From positions 1-41,378 of the IMG/VR virus record IMGVR_UViG_3300020215_000090: a stretch of DNA of 41,378 bases; one strand, given 5' to 3'. A program made the translations under genes and the position numbers. Numbering within the stretch: the stretch's first letter is position 1; the number at the start of each line of letters is the position of its first letter. Below, piece by piece: positions 36,019 to 41,378 of the stretch. The stretch is from a virus. The notes below the pieces were generated by a model. That model had not been told where the DNA came from, made no database searches, and worked only from the letters and a program-made list of their open reading frames with translations.

Positions 36019-36136
36019 GAAAGGCTCCTTCTAGGGGATGCGCGTCTCACGACGGGCGTATATCCACACGCGACACTCGGCTATGGCCGACTAATCACAA
36101 TGTATCACTGTAAGATCACTGGGGAAACCGTTATTT
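36019..36136 (-). promoter_or_regulatory. AT-richer gap upstream of scaffold/capsid, candidate promoter region
   Basis: This is the main gap in the head operon. Three ATCAC units at 36094, 36104 and 36115 (plus-strand reading) are phased at 10-11 bp. An inverted repeat CGGC-TATG-GCCG lies just beside them. A weak -35/-10 pair TTTCCC-N17-TACATT is present on the minus strand. A separate capsid-gene promoter with a regulatory site is plausible. Confidence 0.4.
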
Positions 36137-37276
36137 TCACGCGCACGCGGCATTGAGCGCGGTCCTGAGCACCTTCAGGTCGACGGTCATGTCCTTGTTG
36201 GCGCCGTCCAGGCAGATGACGCGGCCGTACCAGTGCCCCGACCACTTCGCGATGTGCTGGAACATGTGATGCTGGTAGGACCGCGGCACGAACTCGACGA
36301 TTTTCGTGCCCGCGCCGGCGAAGATCATGTTCGCGCAGCCGGCGCCGTGCGGCATGACGACGATCTCGGCGTCCCGGAACAGGTCGCGCTGCTCGGCGAC
36401 GCTCATTCCGGTCAGCATGACCGTCTCGAAGCCCATCGGGGCGAGGATTTCGAGCACGTCGTTCTCGTTCACCACCCGGCGCTCGGTCGCGTCCGCGCGC
36501 GTCACGTAGATGCGGCGCTTGCCGGGCTGGTCCGGGGCCCCGAACCGCCCGCGCAGCCACTGCACGGACGCCTGGGAGGCGCCGATCTGACTGTAGAATG
36601 ACGGGACGTAGAGCGTTTCGAACCGGACATGGTTCGCAGGGAGCGGCTTGGCCTTGCCGGGGCATAGCCACTCGGCGATTTCCTTCTGCCAGGGCCGGTT
36701 CGTCTCCCACACCACCGGGAAAGCGGCCATCTCCGGGCATTCCTCGTAGGCCCAGAAGCGAGAAGCGGTCTCCAGCAGCGTGTGCGCGTAGTTCTCGGCC
36801 CAGAAATGGCTGATCAGCACGGCCGGCGCGCGCACCTTCGCGTCGATCGGCGCGTCGTCCATGATGTTGGCGGTCAGCGTCGGGCCGTCCTGGAGGCCGA
36901 GGCGGACGGTCTCCCCGATATGCGCGCCCAGCCATTCGCCGTCGTGGTAGCTGTCGCTCGCGACGATGCCGTTGTCGAGGACGACGTGCCACCGGTCGCG
37001 GCCGAGGGAGCGGCGCAGGACCGAGACGTCATGCAGGATCGTGAGCCGCCGCCGCTCGGTGACGAAGCGCGGGCCAACCTTGCGCCAGCCGAACTCGTCG
37101 AGGCCGTCGGGGGCCTTCTTCGCCGACGGGCCGTCGGGGTCGTAGAGGTAGTCGGGCTTGGTGGTCGGGCTCAGCGTCTCGGCCACGGGCGCGTCGAACT
37201 CGACGGCCTCGCCCCAGTCGTAGAGCGGCGACCAGGCGAAGGCCTTCAGGGTGACGCGGGCGGGGGAGCCGTCCAT
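36137..37276 (-). CDS. GT61-type glycosyltransferase
   Basis: The product has 379 residues from ATG 37276. LISHFWAENYAHTLLETASR (around 175-195), RRIYVTRADATERRVVNEND and IVVMPHGAGCANMIFAGAGT (around 320-340) with IVEFVPRSYQ are the GT61/DUF563 signature, a GT-B-fold family that transfers sugars such as xylose or GlcNAc. It is unusual between portal and scaffold. Likely substrates are a virion protein or host surface glycan. It shares its first base with the next stop upstream. An upstream in-frame extension is antisense to another gene and rejected. Confidence 0.85.
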   Translation of the reverse strand: MDGSPARVTLKAFAWSPLYDWGEAVEFDAPVAETLSPTTKPDYLYDPDGPSAKKAPDGLDEFGWRKVGPRFVTERRRLTILHDVSVLRRSLGRDRWHVVLDNGIVASDSYHDGEWLGAHIGETVRLGLQDGPTLTANIMDDAPIDAKVRAPAVLISHFWAENYAHTLLETASRFWAYEECPEMAAFPVVWETNRPWQKEIAEWLCPGKAKPLPANHVRFETLYVPSFYSQIGASQASVQWLRGRFGAPDQPGKRRIYVTRADATERRVVNENDVLEILAPMGFETVMLTGMSVAEQRDLFRDAEIVVMPHGAGCANMIFAGAGTKIVEFVPRSYQHHMFQHIAKWSGHWYGRVICLDGANKDMTVDLKVLRTALNAACA

Positions 37277-37557
37277 CAGAACACCCTGAACCGTTTCTTG
37301 CGCTCGAACTCGGTCAGCTCGGCCTCGGCCAGCTTGCCGTTGTCCACCAGCTGCTCGAGGTGGCCCTTCACCCGGTCGACCAGCTTGTGCATGACCCACA
37401 GCCGCTCGCGCTTCTCGGTCTCGGCGACCTGGGTCTTCTGCCAGGCGTCCATGTAGGTGGACCGGAGCGTGTCGAAGGCCTCGGTCAGCAGCGGGTCGTC
37501 GAGCAGGGCCCGGGCGCGCACGCCCTTGTTGCGGTCGGCGGTCAGGGCGTCGGTCAT
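37276..37557 (-). CDS. Conserved head-module protein, 93 aa
   Basis: Helical throughout: RARALLDDPLLTEAFDTLRS then TYMDAWQKTQ, and RERLWVMHKLVDRVKGHLEQ. DDPLL..AF..L...Y...W is the conserved core of small proteins that follow portal genes in podoviruses. The function is unknown. Overlap with portal stop is 4 nt. Confidence 0.6.
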   Translation of the reverse strand: MTDALTADRNKGVRARALLDDPLLTEAFDTLRSTYMDAWQKTQVAETEKRERLWVMHKLVDRVKGHLEQLVDNGKLAEAELTEFERKKRFRVF

Positions 37558-39683
37558 GCCGTCACCTGCGCGCTGTCAGCGTTCGCCGGCGCGGCCATCT
37601 CGCGCATCAGCTTCGTCATCTTCACCTGGAACTCCACCGTGGCCAGCTGCTCGTCGCGCTCCAGCTGGCGCATCGCCGCGGCCGCCTTCGCCTCGTCGAC
37701 CTGGGCCTGACGCTCGGCCGCCCGCTGGTCGTTCGCGGCCTTCATCTGCGCGGCTTGCGACTGGATCTGCTCCGGGCTCGGCGGAGGCGGCGGCGCCGGC
37801 TGGCCGGACTGCTGCTGCTGCTTCTGCACCTTGTCGGGGTCGTTGAAGAACGGGTCCACCGACTTCAGGCCCGAGTTCTCCACGATCTTCTCGAACGTGT
37901 TGTAGACCTTCTTGGGATCCACCATGCCGCCGGGGTTGCCGGCCTGGACCGTCTTCTCCTGCAGGCCCAGGATGTTCATCAGGTGGCCCAGCATCTGGTC
38001 TTTGTTGCCGGTGCCCAGGCCGACGTTCGTAGTCACGTCCATCGACGTGTTCCACTCGCGCGGGTCCATCGGCACCCATTCCTGGCGGAGCCGGATCACC
38101 CGCTCCTTCTGCTGGTGCTTGGCGACCAGCCGGAGCATGCCGCGGAACAGCTCCTTGACCCCGGTCTCGGCGAAGATGCGGGCGATCAGCTCGATCCGCT
38201 GCTGCGCCGCATTCATGATCTGGTTCACGCCCGAGGCGGTCTTGTTGAGGCTGTCCGCCTCCAGGCCCTGGTTGTAGCGGGTGACGCCCGTGCGGGTCTC
38301 GCGCACGGCGTCCAGATACTCGAGCGACTGCAACGCCGGCCCCATCATGCTCGGCGTGACCAGCTGCTTGATCGCGTCCAGCTGCTTGGTGCGGACAACG
38401 CCGCCCGGCCGGCGCGTCAGCAGGTCGTCGAGATTGACCTGCCCGTCGACGATGGCCGTCTGCGGCGAGTTGATCAGGTACATGTTGTCGAGCAGGCCGC
38501 GCTGCACCGTCGACTTGATCAGCTGCAGGTCCATCACGAGGTCGGCGACCGAGCGGCCGATCAGGACGTGCGGCGTCCGCACCGGGCACAGGAAGTAGAA
38601 CGGGCGCGCGTCGATCACCTCGTTGTCGAGGATTTCGCCGCCGTCCCCTGCCCCGCCGAGCGTGATCTTGCGCAGCTCGGTCTTGCCGTCGCCGTCGTAG
38701 TCGACCTTGATGTAACACTCGGTGCGCCAGACGATCTCGGCAGCCGGGTCGAGGTTGTCGCCGGTGCTGTCGGCGAGCTCCTGGTCGGCCCACCGCGCCG
38801 CGGCCTCGCCGGTCTCGACGTTCGGATCGTAGGCCGGGATCGCGTCGACCAGCTTCTTGTCGTAGCCCTCCTCGATCAGCGCCGACCGCGTGGTGCGGCG
38901 GCGGTGCGCCATGAGGATCGCGCTGTCCGGATCGCGCGTGCCGGGGGAGATCAGGAACTCCTCCGGCGGGATCGCGGCGAGGCGTGCGCGGCCGATGACC
39001 TTGGTGCGCTTGACCTTGACGTCATGCAGCATCGGCGCCGGGCCGCCGTTGTGGCCCATGGGCGGCAGCTGGTCGGGAGCGGGCATCGCCGGAGGCGGCG
39101 CGGCGTTGTCGTTGGCCTGCGTGTCGTTCGCCGGCATGCCGGGCTCGGGCTCGTAGCCGAGCGCGGTCGCCGGGTACTCGGTGTGCTCGATCGGCTCGAC
39201 CTCCTCGTCCGCGAGCAGCTGCGCGAACTCGTCGTCGGTCAGGCCCTCGTAGACCTCCTCGCTCTCCTCCTCCCGCTCCTCCCACCAGAGCTTGGCGACG
39301 CCAAGCTTCTGCATGAGCGAGTCCTTCATCCAGTCGTAGAGGATGGTGAAGCCGTCGTTGTCGCGGTTGAAGATCCAGTTGCAGTAATCGGTGGCCTGCT
39401 GCGCGACCTTCTCGTCCTCCGGCCCCTGCGGCTCGAAGCGCACCACGGTATCGCCCGAGGTGAAGATCTTGAGCAGGCTCGGCAGGATGCTCTCGATCAC
39501 GTCGCAGACGTCGGTGGAGACGACGGAGGAGCGGCCCTCGACCTCGTTGCCGAACGGGCGGCCGAGGTAGTAGTCGAGCGCCTTCTGGCGGTCGGTGGAG
39601 ATCGTGCCGCCCATGTAGCCGATCGCGCGGCGGACCTCGCCGGCCACCACGGCCTTGAGGGTGGCTTGATCCATCTTAGCCAT
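37554..39683 (-). CDS. Portal protein
   Basis: The product has 709 residues, the size of P22-like podoviral portals. Landmarks are GRSSVVSTDVCDVIESILPS and LLKIFTSGD near 50-80, and YCNWIFNRDNDGFTILYDWM near 100-120. A long RVVRTKQLDAIKQLVTP-like crown region, TRYNQGLEADSLNKTASGVN near 470, and a Gln/Pro/Ala-rich C-terminal barrel follow. The dodecamer forms the DNA channel at one vertex and docks the terminase. It lies between the terminase cluster and head genes. Confidence 0.92.
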   Translation of the reverse strand: MAKMDQATLKAVVAGEVRRAIGYMGGTISTDRQKALDYYLGRPFGNEVEGRSSVVSTDVCDVIESILPSLLKIFTSGDTVVRFEPQGPEDEKVAQQATDYCNWIFNRDNDGFTILYDWMKDSLMQKLGVAKLWWEEREEESEEVYEGLTDDEFAQLLADEEVEPIEHTEYPATALGYEPEPGMPANDTQANDNAAPPPAMPAPDQLPPMGHNGGPAPMLHDVKVKRTKVIGRARLAAIPPEEFLISPGTRDPDSAILMAHRRRTTRSALIEEGYDKKLVDAIPAYDPNVETGEAAARWADQELADSTGDNLDPAAEIVWRTECYIKVDYDGDGKTELRKITLGGAGDGGEILDNEVIDARPFYFLCPVRTPHVLIGRSVADLVMDLQLIKSTVQRGLLDNMYLINSPQTAIVDGQVNLDDLLTRRPGGVVRTKQLDAIKQLVTPSMMGPALQSLEYLDAVRETRTGVTRYNQGLEADSLNKTASGVNQIMNAAQQRIELIARIFAETGVKELFRGMLRLVAKHQQKERVIRLRQEWVPMDPREWNTSMDVTTNVGLGTGNKDQMLGHLMNILGLQEKTVQAGNPGGMVDPKKVYNTFEKIVENSGLKSVDPFFNDPDKVQKQQQQSGQPAPPPPPSPEQIQSQAAQMKAANDQRAAERQAQVDEAKAAAAMRQLERDEQLATVEFQVKMTKLMREMAAPANADSAQVTA

Positions 39684-39894
39684 TGGCGCGCCCCCCGGCC
39701 GACGCAGCGTTGAGCGCGTCCATGGCCGCCGCGGTGCGAGGGTCCAGTTTCGCAGCGACCTTCCGCGCCTCCTCCTCGCACTTCACGCACGGCCAAAGGC
39801 GCCAGTGCCCGATGACGCGCGGGGAGCCGCAGCGATCACACGGCATGGTGTCCGGCGCGGGCACCCCGTAAGCGACGCGATCTTTGTCAGCCAT
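39676..39894 (-). CDS. Small zinc-ribbon protein, 72 aa
   Basis: Cysteines at 19, 22, 36 and 39 (MPCDRCGS, WPCVKCEE) form a two-pair zinc ribbon, followed by a helix. It overlaps the portal start by 8 nt. Zinc-ribbon proteins at the terminase-portal junction may assist packaging, but no function is established here. Confidence 0.6.
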   Translation of the reverse strand: MADKDRVAYGVPAPDTMPCDRCGSPRVIGHWRLWPCVKCEEEARKVAAKLDPRTAAAMDALNAASAGGRANG

Positions 39895-40054
39895 TGGCGC
39901 GGGCCTTCATGGTCAGGGTGGGGCGCTGCGCTTCGAGCGCTGCGACGCGCTCCTCGGCAGCGGCGAGGCGCGTGCGCAGGTCGGCGAGCTCAAGGGAGAG
40001 CCGGCGGCAGTTCTCGGTCGCGTCGGCGATGGCCTGGCGCTCGGCGATGGTCAT
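39887..40054 (-). CDS. Short coiled-coil protein, 55 aa
   Basis: From ATG 40054, almost entirely a coiled coil (LSLELADLRTRLAAAEERVA). It overlaps the zinc-ribbon start by 8 nt and the upstream gene stop by 4 nt (ATGA). This is a small terminase-portal junction gene; function unknown. Confidence 0.5.
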   Translation of the reverse strand: MTIAERQAIADATENCRRLSLELADLRTRLAAAEERVAALEAQRPTLTMKARANG

Positions 40055-40224
40055 GGACGCCTCACCGGCTTAATGGCGCACACAGTCCCGCTCCGGGTGT
40101 GCACGAGCGACGTGCCGGCGGGGCATTCGTAGCCCTGCCAATACTGATCCGCGGCCCAGCCCAGCCCCATGACGAGCGCGACTAGCCCGACGATAACGAG
40201 CGTGCCCGCCGTGAATTCGCTCAT
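40051..40224 (-). CDS. Small single-pass membrane protein, 57 aa
   Basis: From ATG 40224, overlapping the terL stop (ATGA). One hydrophobic helix (TAGTLVIVGLVALVMGLGW) is followed by a short domain with two Cys (EC...VC) that could form a disulfide outside the cytoplasm. It could be a minor lysis or superinfection protein; the sequence does not decide. Confidence 0.5.
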   Translation of the reverse strand: MSEFTAGTLVIVGLVALVMGLGWAADQYWQGYECPAGTSLVHTRSGTVCAIKPVRRP

Positions 40225-41378
40225 ACGATTGCCCTCGTGTCGCGGTAGCTGACGGGCTTCGACCAGGACTGGTTCGGCTCTTCGTAGTCGATCGCCATCA
40301 GCCCGAAGGCGTCCGCGGCGTGGCTCGACCAGTCATGCTCCGGGCCGAGCCCGATGTTGCGCGCCTCGTCCTTGCGCTCGTGGTAGTAGCCAAGCGCCTC
40401 GCGGCCGGGTGCCGTCGGCCCCTCGTTGAACCACATGCGCGAGAACCACCGGCGGGCGGCCTCGATGCGCTGCGTCGCGGCTCCCTGCCCCTGGTTCGGC
40501 ACGGTGCGGACGCTCAGCCCCGCGTCCTTCAGGTGGTCCTCGTAGCGCTTGCCGGTGATGTTGTTGGTGTTCACGCCGTCATGCGGCAGCACGCACTCCG
40601 CAGCCGCCCAGCCGCGCGTACGCAGCTCGTTGACGTAGTAGGCGAGCACCTGCCCCTGGCCCTCGATGTAGTCGAGGACGCGGATCTCCTTGCCGACGAA
40701 CTGGACGATCCAGATCGACATGGCGTCGGCGCGCGCACCGGCGCCGCCGATGTCCCAATAGGCGCGGATCGACAGCATGGGGTCGACGGCCACATGCCCG
40801 ATGCGCCCGTCTGCCTTCGCCCGAGATAGATGCTTGGCGTAGTAGGCCCCTTCGAGCGCCTGGGCATAGCCGCCCTCCCAGATGTGCTCGTAGCGGTCGG
40901 GATAGCGCTCCAGGTCCAGCTTGCGCTCGTCCTCGAGCACGGCCGGGAACCACGGGTTATCGCGCCAGTTGGCCTCGACGACGATCGAGCCGGGCGGCTT
41001 GTCCTGGCGCAGGAACTTGTCGATCGCGTCCGATTTCCGTCGCGGGTTCCAGCTGGCCCATATCTCCGAGCCCTCGGCGCGGATGGTCGGGCGAAGCAGA
41101 GTCAGGCTGCGCTCGGAGAGCGTCTGAGCCTCCTCGATCCAGGCGCGTTTGAACTTCTCCAGCGATTTGATGCTCTCGGCGTTGTGATCCTGCATGCCCT
41201 GGAAGACGATCAGGCCGCCGCCGGGCGCGATGATCTGCTCGCGCTGCACCTCGAACTGGCTGCCGACGCCCATCTCGGCGATCTTGTCCTCGATCAGCTT
41301 CTTGCTGGATTGCGCCAGGGTCTTCTGGACCTCGCGGATGCAGACCGAACGCGAGCCGGGGTCGGCGATGTGCTCCTC
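40221..41378 (-). CDS. terL: Terminase large subunit, C-terminal and central part
   Basis: This continues the gene begun at 260 on the minus strand, across the terminal repeat. Walker B and the coupling glutamate are in FKRAWIEEAQTLSERSL. SWNPRRKSDAIDKFL is the usual segment after it. The RNase-H-like nuclease has acidic residues in AYWDIGGAGARADAMSIWIV, LPHDG and HDWSSHAADAFGLMAID. It belongs to the Terminase_3/6-like group. The nuclease cuts concatemeric DNA at packaging start and end. The stop overlaps the next small gene by 4 nt. Confidence 0.93.
   Translation of the reverse strand, partial: EEHIADPGSRSVCIREVQKTLAQSSKKLIEDKIAEMGVGSQFEVQREQIIAPGGGLIVFQGMQDHNAESIKSLEKFKRAWIEEAQTLSERSLTLLRPTIRAEGSEIWASWNPRRKSDAIDKFLRQDKPPGSIVVEANWRDNPWFPAVLEDERKLDLERYPDRYEHIWEGGYAQALEGAYYAKHLSRAKADGRIGHVAVDPMLSIRAYWDIGGAGARADAMSIWIVQFVGKEIRVLDYIEGQGQVLAYYVNELRTRGWAAAECVLPHDGVNTNNITGKRYEDHLKDAGLSVRTVPNQGQGAATQRIEAARRWFSRMWFNEGPTAPGREALGYYHERKDEARNIGLGPEHDWSSHAADAFGLMAIDYEEPNQSWSKPVSYRDTRAIV
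41253..41378. repeat. Terminal direct repeat, right copy
   Basis: This is identical to 6-131. See the left copy; joining the two gives a circular unit of 41247 bp. Confidence 0.93.

Noticed and set aside
37755-39713. 652-codon plus-strand ORF opposite the portal gene
   Set aside because: The portal frame is unambiguous; the antisense product is repetitive Leu/Val/Arg sequence.

Overview
The window is an essentially complete genome of a temperate, podovirus-like tailed phage. Bases 6-131 are repeated exactly at 41253-41378. The repeat lies inside the large terminase gene and restores one reading frame, so the contig is a circular or circularly permuted molecule of about 41.25 kb opened inside terL. 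Base composition is GC-rich throughout. A SleB-type endolysin, a GTA-type three-helix holin, a DUF2312/GapR-like protein and a tRNA-Thr attachment core all point to an alphaproteobacterial host, probably Hyphomicrobiales. No host sequence is visible.

Layout. The minus strand, read from high to low coordinates and across the contig junction, is one long lytic transcription unit. It starts at a Cro-like gene (6593), passes a chain of tiny coupled genes, a HTH plus PAS-like regulator, a GNAT-like protein, a GapR-like protein, a DNA methyltransferase, small genes and a replication-type protein. A candidate late promoter (1263-1291) follows, then a glycosyltransferase-like gene, terS and terL (wrapping to 40221). 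Next come small genes, portal, a GT61 glycosyltransferase, scaffold, major capsid protein, a third glycosyltransferase, head-tail adaptor, tail and ejection proteins, tail fiber, and a lysis cassette ending at 20383.

The plus strand from 6679 to 20110 holds the lysogeny and accessory side. It begins with a HTH repressor candidate and an exported protein, then about twenty small genes. A recombination module is embedded among them (PD-(D/E)XK nuclease, SSB-like protein, HNH-like nuclease). It ends with an excisionase-like gene, a tyrosine integrase and an attP core made of the 3' end of tRNA-Thr(GGT). Four small genes after attP would lie at the opposite prophage end.

The most informative region is 6.4-8.6 kb. 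A 37-bp promoter/operator module at 6605-6641 (minus) recurs at 8479-8515 (plus) and carries the same 16-bp operator in opposite orientation. The two copies flank the repressor candidate and the exported protein, giving a lambda-like immunity region with the exported protein in the rexAB position. A second unexplained pattern is a family of start-associated linker repeats with core GCTTCGC(A/C)TC between the small plus-strand genes.
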